Numbered from the stretch's first letter, positions 43,821-55,317 are shown. The stretch is 64,000 bases of DNA from Dactylonectria macrodidyma (GCA_020744425.1 JAGMUV010000002.1:2276501-2340500); one strand, 5' to 3'. Notes: a model not told the origin generated them from the sequence alone. Translations and numbers: made by a program.

Positions 43821-45965
43821 ATGTCCGCCGAAGACGACTCCTCCGATCTCTCGTCATTGTCCTCGCTGTCGCCTGTGCCCTCCGATGACGAGCTGGACGT
43901 CGCTGGCGACGAAGAGCCCTCCAAGTTGAAAAGCGGCATCCTAAAGTTCTTTCCCAAAGTTTCGAAGCAGGCCCCAAAGGAACCGTCACCGCCGCCGCGC
44001 AAACGATCTCCCTCACCGCCTCATGAATATGTCCTGGCAGACAACCCCGATATTGCTGTATGTTCCACAGCCTGTTTTGCGCGTCTTTTTCGCTGTGCAA
44101 TTGCATGGCGCGTTCTGGAGTTGTGACGCGCTGGCCCCGGCAGCGCGGTCGCGTTACAAACGTCATAGGGCCCTACTAACGGCTGCAGTTCATTGTCATG
44201 TTTCGAAGCCGATTCCACGACGCATTTCCCAAATCTCTCGCCCATTTCGGACCCCAAGAACTCGAGCGAGATGTTGTCGAATCCATTCCCGGCGACCGGG
44301 TCGAACATTTCCTTTGCGCCCTACTAGGCCTTCTCCTGAACCGCAAGCAAGACGTCAAGTACGACCAATGCGATACCCCGTAACATGACGATGCACTAAC
44401 CACCGCTGTTTGTAGGCCGGGACACTACGGTCGAGCACTCGAAGATGCCGTTAGCACCCACAAGAGCCAATGGGCACCTGCTTGGGAGCACAAGAGTCCA
44501 CTATCTGGAGGCGCCACCTTCACCTCCATGAACCCCACAGAACGAGTTGGTTCATTCGGCCGATTCCCCTATTACAATCTGCTAACGCATCCTGCAGCTC
44601 ACCCTACTCCGAACACTTATCCTCTGGACCCTCGCGTCGTCTGACACTGTCAAGGGCCTCATCAACCAGTCATATAAGCAAAACCGCCACGAAGATGATG
44701 TGAACCAGCCAAGAGCAGTGCAGCCATGGGGCTCGGACGGCGACAAGCGCCGTTACTTTTTAATCGAGGGTCAGGACGATACAGCCTTTCGCATTTATCG
44801 GGAAAGCAACCCCGCTGGGACGAACCGAACGTGGTGGAGTGTTGCTGGCACGATCGAAGAACTCCAGGCTTTGTCCCACAAGCTCGAGACAAAGGACGGA
44901 GGGCCAAAGGCAACGAAACTAAGCCAAAAAATGCTGTCGGCTGTCACTCGCTTCGAAGCGGGAGAGGAAGTCAGTGGCCCCTTTCCAAAAAGAGCTATCC
45001 CTATGCTGGCAGGTTGTTAATCAGGATAACAGAAACGCAAGCGTCGCGAGTACCGTCTCCAGCGTAAAGAACAGTTTAAGCGCCCAGAGCCAGGATTCTC
45101 AATGTACGAAGGCCGCACCCGCGGAAAGAAGATGAAATATACATACTCCGACGACGAAGACGTGTCCTTCTCAGACTCCACCACTAGACGCTCAACTCGA
45201 AACACCGGAAGTAATACCCCAGCCGAGTATGGCCCCGTCACGACCTCGAGCGGGCGGCAGATCAGAGCGCCAACCCGGCTGAACCCGGCTACAGGGAGTA
45301 GTGCACCTGGCAGTGTGCAGGGCGATACGTCTGAGCTTGAGAAGGAAAGCTCTGTTGGCCCAACTGGCAGGCCTCGAAGATCAGCAGCCGTGAATCATGG
45401 CACGACTGGCTGGCTAGCGAAAACCACTCGCTCTCGGCAGGCCACTGAGGATTCGGATGATGAGAGCGAAGCAGATTTTGGAGACGACGAAGAGGACGTC
45501 GACGAGCACCTTCCTGAGGAGTCTGAAGAGGAAGATGAGTTTGATGAAGACAAGGCCATGGTCGAAGAAGATCTCGGCGACCAACCACAAAGTCTCGTTG
45601 TGAAGTTGTCGGTAACCCCACCACAACTGAAGCGGGTAATGACGCCAAAATGGAAAGCTGATAAAATTGTTCCTTCACCAAACTCGTACGAGAAGGATGA
45701 GGGGTCCAAGGCGCCACTCATCGAGATGGAGGACGCACCTACAACGACCCCTCTCAAAAACACAACCGATATGGAAGCTGGATCTAAGGTTGCAACTCTT
45801 GCGAGTCAAGCTGAGCAAACTCCTGAGTCTAACTCCAAGGCAATTGACTACCAAGCAGGGACTCCAGCGTCGATTCATGCGACTCCTCTTGCTTTTAGAG
45901 GAAGCCCAGAGAAGCCACATGCACGACCGCTTCCCCGGCCCTTAAACGTCGGTTCTAAGGAATAA
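43821..45965 (+). CDS. DDT/WHIM-like chromatin-remodelling accessory protein
   Basis: Joined from 43821-44057, 44189-44358, 44416-44545, 44598-44969 and 45033-45965 (613 aa). Residues 1-60 are Ser/Asp-rich. A DDT-like helical block follows (FIVMFRSRFHDAFPKSLAHF, then VEHFLCALLGLLLNRKQDVK). Next come WHIM-like elements: LTLLRTLILWTLASSDTVKG and, further on, DGDKRRYFLIEGQDDTAFRI with WWSVAGTIEELQAL. A basic segment (KRKRREYRLQRKEQFKR, GRTRGKKMKYTYSDDED) leads into a long acidic and Ser/Thr-rich tail. DDT/WHIM proteins are partners of ISWI-type remodellers and bind linker DNA and histone H3-H4 surfaces. Which remodeller this one serves cannot be told. Introns show CTAAC branch points. Start context CCGCCAAAATG is strong. 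Confidence 0.8.
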
Positions 45966-46281
45966 TAAGGGATATGACCTAATCAACTGTTTTGTTGGAG
46001 TTGGGGAGATTGAGGCAATACATGACATAGAATCAATGTCGCTGAAATGTTTGGCATTATGGACTGGGGCAAATAGATGGTTCAGAGGATACGTTGAGTG
46101 CAATTCTACGGATAACCACCAATATCCATGAAATAAGACGAGAATCGGACCGAAGAAGTCTCTGGTTTAAATCAGAGCCTGATAAAGGCAAAGCCTAGGG
46201 CAAAGTGAATATAAATAGATATATTTCAGGTCTGATTATAAGATTAGGTGGGATTTGCTTGCTTGCTTAGAATCTCATCTA
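45966..46281. other. Convergent 3' intergenic region
   Basis: Between the DDT/WHIM-like gene and the DUF1770 gene; AT-rich with AATAAA-like words (about 46200-46240). No gene seen. Confidence 0.6.
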
Positions 46282-46828
46282 CTATCGCCTTTTCGAGCTA
46301 GGCGTTGGGTGCAACGGCCAGTTGTTCACCTCATACCACCACCTGCGAGCTCGGGCGCCTAATGTGTTGCCATGCAGTCGCGCGTTACGGTTCCAATGTT
46401 GCCAGCCACACAAAAACATATTGTATAATAGACCCTGCACCAAAGGCATCATGATCTGTAACAAGTCAGTGGTAGCCTCTTTAGTAGGGAGGGCTCAAGT
46501 TATGTACCTGATCCCTAGCTGTGATTAATACCACCTTCCACCATGTATCTGCCTTTGATATGCTTCGGAGGTAGCTTTGTTCAAATCGCAGGTCTGGTAG
46601 AGGGGGGAGGTTGTATGAGCGAGGTGGCGGCCGCAGGACACTGTACGGAATATCTTCTTCATCTTCGTCGTCCAGATCATCATCTCCGGTATGTCTCAAG
46701 TTCTGTAGTACCACTGGTTCTTTGGCTGAGGCAGCCGTGGATGGGCTAAGATCGAACTTTGGGTCGGGGTGTCTGTTGATACTCACGGCCTGGATAGTGG
46801 CCGCGAGCTCTGTTGGCGCGGAGTCCAT
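46282..46828 (-). CDS. DUF1770-type fungal protein
   Basis: Joined from 46828-46508 and 46455-46282 (164 aa). The order is a short acidic N-terminal part (DDDLDDEDEEDIPYSVLRPP), then PPLPDLRFEQSYLRSI, WWKVVLITARDQ, and after the intron MMPLVQGLLYNMFLCGWQHW. This matches my memory of the fungal DUF1770 family, which has no known function. The segment after the intron is amphipathic to hydrophobic and could lie on or in a membrane. The start is the first in-frame ATG; the frame is open a few codons further upstream but without another ATG. Divergent from the eRF1 gene with 501 bp between starts. Confidence 0.75.
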
Positions 46829-47329
46829 GATTAACGGAGTCAAATTGCGCGATCGAGGTGTATGTTATGGAGTTCGTAAGCCGAGAGATGCCAGGAGAGG
46901 AGAGAATGAACAGTCCGGAGCAGGGAGCATTGCCGGCCGGAGGATGCTGTCGACGGTCTTCGGCACGGCGCGTGGTGACGCCGGACAGCGGAGCATGTGT
47001 GGATACTGCCGGGCGGTGAAGGGCGATTGGTTAAAGCCACGAGCCTCCCCCGAATTTGACCCGACTGGCCCCAGCTGTGGCAGTGCAGACGGCCCACTTG
47101 GGTTCCAAACTTTACCCTCAGAGGCATCTGTATGGTTGCCTGTTAGTGGCGGGTGTGCGGTTGTCTGTGGGTGCGTGGTAGGTCATCGCTTGTTGCTTGA
47201 TAAAAATCTGGCACCAACATCCAACTTTTGGGAGTCTCTTGGTCCCTGAACACACCGCAACTCGGAGTCCCCAGACCCGCGAGACACGCCCTATTTTATC
47301 TCGCAAAGGCTGTCATTTCCACCGCCAAA
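46829..47329. promoter_or_regulatory. Bidirectional promoter, DUF1770 gene / eRF1
   Basis: 501 bp between divergent start codons. It should carry both promoters and leaders. No other gene fits here. Confidence 0.6.
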
Positions 47330-48937
47330 ATGAGCGACCCGCAGGCGAACGAGGCCGAGAAGAACGTGAGTTGTGCATTTTTGGTGGTTTTTTTTTGTTC
47401 CTTGTTACAACCCCTCCTCTCGACTTGTTTGCCCCGCGCTCGCGGGGCCGACTGTCTCAACCTCAACTTCCACAACGGCTAACGAGCTCCTGTCTGTAGA
47501 TCGAGATCTGGAAGGTCAAGAAGCTAATCAAGCGCCTTGAGGCTGCCAGAGGAAATGGAACTTCCATGATCTCACTGATCATTCGTAAGATAACCCCTCA
47601 GGTGTTGTAGAAACCGCGCACTAACATGGTCATTTTTAGCCCCCAAGGATCAGGTCTCGCGAGCAGCGAAGATGTTGGCTGAAGAATACGTACGACAACA
47701 ACGAATGGTCATTAATACTTCCTCAATGCATACTAACGCCTGCTCAGGGTACCGCCTCCAACATTAAGTCCCGTGTCAACCGACAGTCCGTTCTCTCCGC
47801 CATTACCTCCACCCAACAGCGTCTCAAGCTGTACAACAAGGTCCCCCCGAATGGCCTGGTCGTGTACTGTGGTGAAATTTTGACATCCGAAGGCAAGGAG
47901 CGAAAGGTCAACATCGACTTCGAGCCGTTCAAGCCCATTAACACGTCCCTCTACCTTTGCGACAACAAGTTTCACACCGAGGCCCTGGCTGAGCTCCTCG
48001 AGTCAGACCAGAAGTTTGGTTTTATCATCATGGACGGTAACGGTGCGCTCTTCGGAACCCTCAGCGGCAACACTCGCGAAATTGTTCACAAGTTCTCCGT
48101 CGATCTCCCCAAGAAGCACGGCCGTGGTGGTCAGTCTGCTCTTCGTTTCGCCCGTCTTCGTGAGGAAAAGCGTCACAACTACGTCCGCAAAGTTGCTGAG
48201 CTGGCTGTTCAAAACTTCATCACCGCCGACAAAGTCAATGTGGCTGGTCTCATTCTGGCTGGTTCTGCCGATTTCAAGAACGATCTCAACGCATCCGACA
48301 TGTTCGACAACCGTCTGGCGACCAAGGTCATCAAGGTTGTTGATGTTTCTTACGGTGGCGAGAACGGCTTCAATCAGGCTATCGAGCTGTCTTCGGAGAC
48401 CCTGGGCAACGTCAAGTTTATCCAGGAGAAGAAGCTCATTGGCAAATACTTTGAGGAGATCAGCCAGGATACCGGCAAGGTGTGTTACAGTATCGAGGAT
48501 ACCCTGAAGGCTCTGGAACTTGGTGCTGTTGAGATTCTCATCGTCTTCGAGAACTTGGAGATTACCCGATATGTCCTGAAGGATAGCAATGGTGCGGAGA
48601 TCATCATTCACACCACCAAGCAGCAGGAGCAGGCCAGTCGAGATATGTTCCTTGACAAGGAGACGGGCCAGGAGATGGATATCGTGTCCCAAGACTCATT
48701 CCTGGAATGGATTGCTGAGCACTACAAGGACTTTGGTACCACGCTCGAGTTTGTTTCTGACCGATCCACTGAAGGCAACCAGTTCGTCAAGGGCTTCGGT
48801 GGTATCGGTGGTCTTCTCCGATACAAGGTCAACTTTGAGCAGTTAGCTGATCTGAGCGACGACGACGATTACTACGACGGTGAGTGACATTCCTACATCG
48901 TGGTTCGCTGTGCGTTGCTAACTTTAGACCAGATTGA
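47330..48937 (+). CDS. SUP45: Eukaryotic peptide chain release factor subunit 1 (eRF1)
   Basis: Joined from 47330-47365, 47500-47584, 47640-47689, 47748-48879 and 48933-48937 (435 aa; human eRF1 is 437). All functional motifs are present: NIKS (residues 62-65) and YLCDNKF (YxCxxxF, 126-132) for stop-codon reading, and GRGGQ (GGQ near 184-186) for peptidyl-tRNA hydrolysis. With eRF3 it ends translation at all three stop codons. The 3' end is ambiguous. Without splicing the ORF ends YYDGE at 48887 (436 aa). A strong GTGAGT donor and a GCTAAC branch point point to a last intron; using the AG at 48932 gives YYDD-stop, and the AG at 48927 gives a longer, non-family tail ending at 48971. I prefer YYDD because it looks most like the family. 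Confidence 0.95.
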
Positions 48938-50045
48938 CCAGCGGATTCCCTTGTCACCAGCGAGGGATTAACTCAAGTTCAACCGTCCACGCACGACAAC
49001 AGTGCTCGGCGCCAGGAGGCGCAGAGGTCGACAGATGCCGCGCCGATGCCATACGCTCAAAAGCGCCTGATGGGGGGTGACAGCCTCGCGCCTCTCCATC
49101 ATAACCACCAGGTGTCGAGACCAAGCCCACTCCGCACAATGATGACGGCTTCTTGAGTTATGCTCGACGGGGATGGAGGTATTTCTACCCCTGGTCCCCG
49201 CGATGAAGCATGAAACTCACCAAATGATAGCCCCTACTACGAAAATGAATAAATCCAGACGGTACGGCCACTAGAGGGTTCGTCAAGGCCGTCGTCAGTG
49301 CTGGCCTGACGAATCTGCAGTCATAGAGTAGAGTCGATGTGTGCGCTGCGGGCTCATCCGTCATGCTATGATGGAAACCGAGGAGCAGCCGCGATGCGGA
49401 GACTCAACAAAATACAGTCGTTTGCGTTTTGGGCAAATTTGCTCGAGGCCTTGGTTGCCCATGATGATAGTGATACGTACTCGTCCTCAACTGGTCCAAA
49501 CCTGTGCATCTTACCGGGGTCAAGATACAAGGGACAGCGCTGAAGGAAACGTACTTGCAAGTTGGCTATGCTATTCCTCGAGTCCCGGGATCTTGTCAAT
49601 GGGTCAAGAACCCTCCACAGGCGGAAAAGGAAACGGTTTCGTCTTAGCTGTGCTATATTTAACCTCACATCAAAGTGCGAGGAAATGCGAGGGAAATGAA
49701 CTCGCGTATTGCGTATTCCAGATTAGGAGGGCGAAGCTTTTGGGGCGCTTTGGCATGGCTTGAGCGAATGTGGGGGTTGTACGAATGCGGGTGCGAGGAA
49801 GGTGCCGGGGTAGGTAGGTAGGTCTGATGGAGGTACAGTAGGCAGGTACGTCAACAATAGGTCAAAGTAAGGCAGGTACGAACTTGGAAACAAGAAACAG
49901 GCCGGGAGTTCCATCACCGTCTCTTTGTGCCAGCACACATGCACATCAGTCCATTTTCTCACCGTCTTATCCTTTCCCGCCTCAAGACTCCAGCGCAGCG
50001 ATTTTGATAGCTGTAGCTGAGGTCTGGCGTCAATCATCCTTTACC
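48938..50045. other. Intergenic region eRF1 / SIP3-like gene
   Basis: About 1.1 kb. The first part is the eRF1 3' flank, the rest the promoter and leader of the SIP3-like gene. Contains a TAGG tract (49810-49823) and an upstream ORF (49939-50007). No gene seen. Confidence 0.6.
49939..50007 (+). promoter_or_regulatory. Upstream ORF before the SIP3-like gene
   Basis: A 22-codon ORF (ATG 49939, TGA 50005-50007) in a different frame ends 38 nt before the main start at 50046. It matters only if the transcript starts upstream of it. Confidence 0.35.
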
Positions 50046-53000
50046 ATGCCCCATCCGCCAGGCTCGACGGCACCCGTCCTAATGCAGGCCAGCAACGCAA
50101 TCCCCGTCGGTCTCAACGAAGCCGCACTCGACTCTCCGACGTTCCGTGTCACGGCCGCCAACTTCGCCGAGCAGGTCGATGCCATCGAACGATGGCTCAA
50201 CGGCTATGTCAGTTCCACGTCGCGCCTCCTCCACGACTTTCTCGCCCTCGAAGAGACGATAAACACATACCTGGCCAAGACGGTTCCCACGGCTGCCGAT
50301 GGCGTGGTTGACAATGACTATACGTTCCTGGCCCTCAAGAGGGTGGGTGATGGCTGGCGCGACTATTGGGTGCACATGGTCACCACCATGAAGCAGATGG
50401 ACAACTCCATCGTCGAGCCGATCCGAAACTTCATCACTGGTGACCTGCGGCACTTCAAGGAATGCAGAAAGGCCCTGGACAACTCCCAAAGGATCTTCGA
50501 TTCGACCCTGGCTCGCTACGTCAGTCAATCCAAGACCAAGGAGCCGTCTGCTCTCCGCGAGGACGCCTTTGCTGTGTACGAGACGCGAAAAGTATATCTC
50601 AAGGCGTCCATGGACTACTGCCAACTTGCGCCGCAGCTGCGTTTCACCCTGGACAAGCTCATTGTCAAGATATGCACTGAGAGATGGAAAGAAATGAAGC
50701 GATCCCGCGAGGCGGTGAGCAGTGCTAATGTCTGGAACCAAGAAATGGACCGCATTCATGGCTGGTCCAAGGAGATGGAAGCCTCGGAAGGTACCTTCAG
50801 ACGGGAACTGCAAGTCGCCCGACGGGATCTCGGAGAAACTACGCTTGCGGGTTTTAAGCCATCGCGTGAGCTTGAGGATTACAGCACGTCCACCGTTCCC
50901 TTCCTTGGGTCTCGGGGCCCCGTAAACATGCGACTTAAGGATGGAGCGAGCGTTGTCTCTGAGAAGCAGGGCTGGTTATTCCTGCGCACCCTCTCCGGAA
51001 AACCAGCAAGACATGCTTGGGTCAGGAGATGGTATTATTGCAGGGATGGCATTTTTGGCTGGCTTATCCCAGGCCCATTAGGAGTCCTCCAAGGCGATGA
51101 GATTGGCGTTTTGCTTTGTAACGCAAAGCCAGCTGTCGGCGAGGAGAGGCGCTTCTGTTTCGAAGTCAAGACGAAGAGCCAGACGATACTCCTGCAAGCG
51201 GAAACCCAAGGCGAGCTCACAGAATGGCTGGAGGTCTTTGAAGTTACCAAGAAACGTGCCTTCGAGACTACCATAAACCGCGGCAACACGAACGTACCGG
51301 GTGCGGTGGATCCTGCTTTCTCTATCTCGCCTCCAAGCATTCCCGAGTTTTCTGCAAAGACCCTCGATGCTCAAACGAGCATAGCTGAAGACTCCGGGCT
51401 TTCCTATGAGAGATCGAGCACGCTGCCGGTTCCTGGTCCCGATGGTGGACTGAGTGCAAGGCAGAGCTTCGATATTAATGGTAGCTTAACTCGCCGTTCT
51501 ATCACTGCACTAGGGCGAGATCTTGCTCGAGAAGAAGGCGAGAGCGGCCGAGAGCATGCGGCGAGGATTATCCAGAGGCTTGATCTTCACCGCAAGGCTA
51601 CATTCGGCAGCATGAACGCCGAGGCCGCACACGGACCTGGCATAATATCTGCTGGTGCTGCTGGCCTCATATCGTCTAGCAACAGTTTACTTCCTGGGTA
51701 TCCCAACGCATTTTCAGCCGTCCCTGGCTCACCTCGACAAACGCACAGCATGCTGCCGGCAGTGGACACGTTGACTAATTCTCTTGCTCCCTTAACTCTC
51801 GCAAAACCCCCATCCATGACGGCGTTGAGCCGTATCGCAATATTGGCCGTACAAGAGCGACGCCCTGTGGGCAACAACAGAAAGCTACCAGCTTCAGTTG
51901 TGGCCAATTACTGGGGAAGCAATGTCTGGGGTGCCGTCAACGCAGCTCCTCAGCCTGTTTTGCCCAGGCTAGACGACGATGATCCCATTGGTGTGGTTGT
52001 GCCTGGGACATCACAGGCATCGCTCGGCAAAGGACCGCAGCAGACGCAAGCTGGTGGTGAAACCTTTCCTCACAATTATCCTGCTGAGCTGAAAGCGCAA
52101 CATGCACAATTCCGACTTCTGTTCCCCGATGCTCCCTTGGAGGAAAAACTCGTCCTTGTCTTCTGTGCGGCTTGGACCAGCTCCTCTGCGCAAAGCTCCG
52201 GAAAGCCAGACATGGCTGGAGATGGCCGTATTTACGTGACACCCGACAACATGTACTTTTACGGCCAGCAAATAGGTCTCGTCACGGCCTACAGCATCAG
52301 TCTCGACATCATCACCGAGGTCACAGCGGCTCCCGGAAAGGACTGTGACTTTATATTCCTGCACCTTGGCGATGATGCCAACGAGACAGGGTATACTCGG
52401 ATCACTATCAAGGTATTCCTTGAGGAACTTGGTCTTCTCCATACCCGTCTCAACCTATTGGTTGACGATCTCCAGGCGGAAGAGCCTATGGAAGTCCAGG
52501 CGATCATCACCTCTCTGACCAACCTGGCAAAGGAGGATTTCGACCGGCCGAGCCCTAGTGTAGAAAGCTGGGAAGAAATTTCAGCAAATACCCCCATTGA
52601 TGATGGGACATCGTCTGGAAAGCCGGTCGGTCGACTACTCCATGACTTTAGTCCGCGTCTCCGCCCCTCAAGATTACGCTCGAGACCCGATCACAAGATT
52701 CAATTGCCTACTCAGGCTGTTGTATTCGAGCCGGAGGGGATGACGGAGATGGCCGTTGAACGAAACTTTGAGCTCAGTGCCAAAGCGTGCTTCCATGTTC
52801 TCTTTGGAGACAAGAGTTTCGTCTTTCCAAAGCTGTATTTCGAGAGGCGAGCGCAGCAGATTGCTCAAGGCCCCTGGGCTCTGGTAGACCAGGGCAGGAT
52901 GAAGCGCGACTTCCAGTTCCAGGTTGATTACAAGGATGTTCTCGGACGGTCCAAGACTGCTACTGTCAACGACTACCAGGTGATTGATGTCTTCAGTGAC

Positions 53001-54161
53001 CACGTCACATACGTCGTGACACACGTCAAGACGGCGTGGCATCTGCCCCATTCGTCATGGTTCAAGGTCATCACGAAGATAGTCATCACACACGTGGCCA
53101 AATCGAAATGCAGGCTGGCAATCTACACCAAGATCGACTGGTCTACGCTCCCGACCCTATCGAAGAACCTGGTGGAACGTCAAGCACTCCATGACGCAGC
53201 CAGTGACGCAGAGGAGCTGGCAGAGGTCGCTACGGATCAAGTCCGTAAGCTGGGCGCTCGTAGTAGAACCAACAGGGCTATCCAGGTGTACGGCCAGATT
53301 GGACAACAGACCGAGGTGGTTGTCTTCTCCCCAGCCACGAAGGAGTCGACTAAGAAGCAAGTCATCAAGCCGAGGACTCTGACGGCTATGGTGTTCGAGA
53401 CACTCCGGTCATTAGGGGAGAGCGCGGTGTCGTCGCTCATCATGTGGGCGATCGCAGCGCTACAGAAGGTATTCGGCGTGATAACAGCACACCGCTTTAT
53501 GATAGGCCTTCTCGCCTTCAGCACCCTGACCAACGTGCTGATAACTTCGAGCGAGATATCTACGTGGTGGGGTGAGCGTAGGGCAGTGGGGTTCATGCAG
53601 GGCATGGGGATCCGGCCAAATTCGATGATGAGCAAGGCCGTCTACATCGCCGACTTGAGCGAAGCGTCGGGAGCGGCCGGCCAGCAACTGTCGTTCCCCC
53701 AGAACAGTACGTGCTTCAATACATTTAAGGAACTCCTGGATGCTACGGACATGGATTCACCTTGGGAAGATGCCGGGTCGGCACTGTCGGCACCCTTGAG
53801 CCAGGCAACGGCTCGCCGACTGCGGCGGACGCGACAACGGCTCGGGTCTTATCGGCATGACCTGCTTGTGGCGATGAGAGTGGTCAACAGCGTTGAGCGG
53901 GAAATGCTGCAGTCGGAGTGGGAGAACTGGCTGATAGATGAAAAGTCGCTTTGTGACGACCTGGACGTGGTGTTACGGAGCCAGTCGGATAAGACCAAGG
54001 GCAGCAATAAGAAAAAGCGAAATGGAAGTTCGCAAAAGGTCGTGGATGCCATGTCAGCGGAGCGGAGGCGAGAGCTGGAGGATTGGCGCGACAGTCACTG
54101 CGGAAGCTGCATGATTGATCATCAGGCCGTGATGAGGCAGCGAAAACTGACGATGGTGTAA
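50046..54161 (+). CDS. SIP3/LAM-type membrane-anchored lipid-binding protein (BAR-PH-VASt)
   Basis: One uninterrupted frame of 1,371 aa, the largest intronless gene here. Order: BAR-like helical domain (residues about 25-280; NFAEQVDAIERWLNGYVSST), PH domain (about 303-400; KQGWLFLRTLSGKPARHAWV to LTEWLEVFE), a disordered linker, a GRAM-like domain (about 685-765; FRLLFPDAPLEEKLVLVFCA, IYVTPDNMYFYGQQIG), a VASt/StARkin domain (about 895-1035; ERNFELSAKACFHVLFGDKS, TAWHLPHSSWFKVITKIVIT) and one or two membrane segments (about 1128-1170). A charged tail follows. This is the Sip3/Ysp1 (Lam) architecture; these proteins sit at ER-plasma membrane contacts and move sterol. Lipid specificity here is by family. 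Start chosen as the first in-frame ATG (context TTTACCATG); the open frame upstream lacks an ATG. Confidence 0.93.
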   Translation: MPHPPGSTAPVLMQASNAIPVGLNEAALDSPTFRVTAANFAEQVDAIERWLNGYVSSTSRLLHDFLALEETINTYLAKTVPTAADGVVDNDYTFLALKRVGDGWRDYWVHMVTTMKQMDNSIVEPIRNFITGDLRHFKECRKALDNSQRIFDSTLARYVSQSKTKEPSALREDAFAVYETRKVYLKASMDYCQLAPQLRFTLDKLIVKICTERWKEMKRSREAVSSANVWNQEMDRIHGWSKEMEASEGTFRRELQVARRDLGETTLAGFKPSRELEDYSTSTVPFLGSRGPVNMRLKDGASVVSEKQGWLFLRTLSGKPARHAWVRRWYYCRDGIFGWLIPGPLGVLQGDEIGVLLCNAKPAVGEERRFCFEVKTKSQTILLQAETQGELTEWLEVFEVTKKRAFETTINRGNTNVPGAVDPAFSISPPSIPEFSAKTLDAQTSIAEDSGLSYERSSTLPVPGPDGGLSARQSFDINGSLTRRSITALGRDLAREEGESGREHAARIIQRLDLHRKATFGSMNAEAAHGPGIISAGAAGLISSSNSLLPGYPNAFSAVPGSPRQTHSMLPAVDTLTNSLAPLTLAKPPSMTALSRIAILAVQERRPVGNNRKLPASVVANYWGSNVWGAVNAAPQPVLPRLDDDDPIGVVVPGTSQASLGKGPQQTQAGGETFPHNYPAELKAQHAQFRLLFPDAPLEEKLVLVFCAAWTSSSAQSSGKPDMAGDGRIYVTPDNMYFYGQQIGLVTAYSISLDIITEVTAAPGKDCDFIFLHLGDDANETGYTRITIKVFLEELGLLHTRLNLLVDDLQAEEPMEVQAIITSLTNLAKEDFDRPSPSVESWEEISANTPIDDGTSSGKPVGRLLHDFSPRLRPSRLRSRPDHKIQLPTQAVVFEPEGMTEMAVERNFELSAKACFHVLFGDKSFVFPKLYFERRAQQIAQGPWALVDQGRMKRDFQFQVDYKDVLGRSKTATVNDYQVIDVFSDHVTYVVTHVKTAWHLPHSSWFKVITKIVITHVAKSKCRLAIYTKIDWSTLPTLSKNLVERQALHDAASDAEELAEVATDQVRKLGARSRTNRAIQVYGQIGQQTEVVVFSPATKESTKKQVIKPRTLTAMVFETLRSLGESAVSSLIMWAIAALQKVFGVITAHRFMIGLLAFSTLTNVLITSSEISTWWGERRAVGFMQGMGIRPNSMMSKAVYIADLSEASGAAGQQLSFPQNSTCFNTFKELLDATDMDSPWEDAGSALSAPLSQATARRLRRTRQRLGSYRHDLLVAMRVVNSVEREMLQSEWENWLIDEKSLCDDLDVVLRSQSDKTKGSNKKKRNGSSQKVVDAMSAERRRELEDWRDSHCGSCMIDHQAVMRQRKLTMV

Positions 54162-55317
54162 ATATAGCTGCTTGGATGGGAGTTGGGCGGTCGCACTGTA
54201 CCTAGGTGTATATGCATTTGGTCTCATGGGAGACGGATGTGTCGAGTCACTGGATAGGATTCACTTATTGTATATCGCTGCCATGATTGCCTGGGCCTGT
54301 ATGTAGACGGGCTTTCATTTGTTTTGTTGAGTATATGGTTCCATGTAGGATATGGGTGTCACTAGGGGGGTGGCTTTTTGAGTGGAAACAGAGTACTGAA
54401 ATTGCAAGACAGCTGTTAGCAGTGACGGAAGGCTTGGGCGCTATAGGTTGTAATACTGCTGCAAAGAGCGGTGGTGCCACACTTTTGCCAGTTTAGTATG
54501 GCATTATGGCTTAAATCTGACAACAGCGAGCGAATTGATTTATAAAGTCTTGACTGAACCAAACTTGTGGAAGATCATAATCTACATCAATCATTATTTT
54601 TTGAGTGCGTGCTCCGGAATCACTGCACAAGGTTGGTGTGATAGAGGTAGGTAGGTAGGTATGATTGACGCTTGTCTAAGCTACAGGGTACAGCGTATTC
54701 GCTTGAATCGCTGACGATATCTGCGTATTGCCGGGGAGTGAGCGCAGCGCTAGGCTATCCCGTTGATCGATTTTTTTAGCGGGCTAGGTGGGTATCCGTA
54801 GGCCTTAGTGACTGACTACAGGCCAAATGGACAAGTCGGTAAGTTAAGTAATTCTACACCAATTGCCTTTTGTAGTATCATGGATCTGTTTTGAGTGAAT
54901 TGCTAGGCGCTACGGAGGTAATGCGGACGTCCGCCATAGTCGAGACAATCTGGAAGCGGCCAATTGGGGTTGCGCCACGGCTCCAAAGGCGCTCTAGCCG
55001 TAGGGCTAGATGCTCTGACGTCAGTGAGGCGGCCCCCCAGACTCGATCCTGTTCCATCGTATCCGTTGCCGTATTTCTTACAGATTGGTCATCAACGTCA
55101 TCTCCTTCTTCTTATTCTTTTTCCTTCCTCCGCCACGCTCTCCCTTGTCAAATATCTGAATCCGTTTTATTGTTTTCCTTACTGGCCGTTGACGACTCAG
55201 AGCTTGTCTCGTTCCCACTACTGGAATACCTTTCCGCTTTCCCCACCAAATCACACCCCGCGTAACAACACACCGTCCTCCAGCCTCCCGACGACTCCGG
55301 GGAGCCTCGATAGCATC
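54162..55317. other. Intergenic region SIP3-like / DUF3074 gene
   Basis: About 1.16 kb. Holds the SIP3-like 3' flank and the promoter and leader of the DUF3074 gene; a TAGG tract lies at 54645-54661. From the ATG near 55009 to the start codon at 55318 there is no ATG. No gene seen. Confidence 0.6.

Noticed and set aside
48003..48692. Long minus-strand open frame inside eRF1
   Set aside because: It is the antisense shadow of a strongly biased coding exon.
47862..48887. Single-exon start for eRF1 inside exon 4
   Set aside because: It would lose the NIKS motif; four upstream exons join cleanly and supply it.
49884..50045. N-terminal extension of the SIP3-like protein
   Set aside because: The upstream part of the frame has no ATG; the first in-frame ATG is at 50046.
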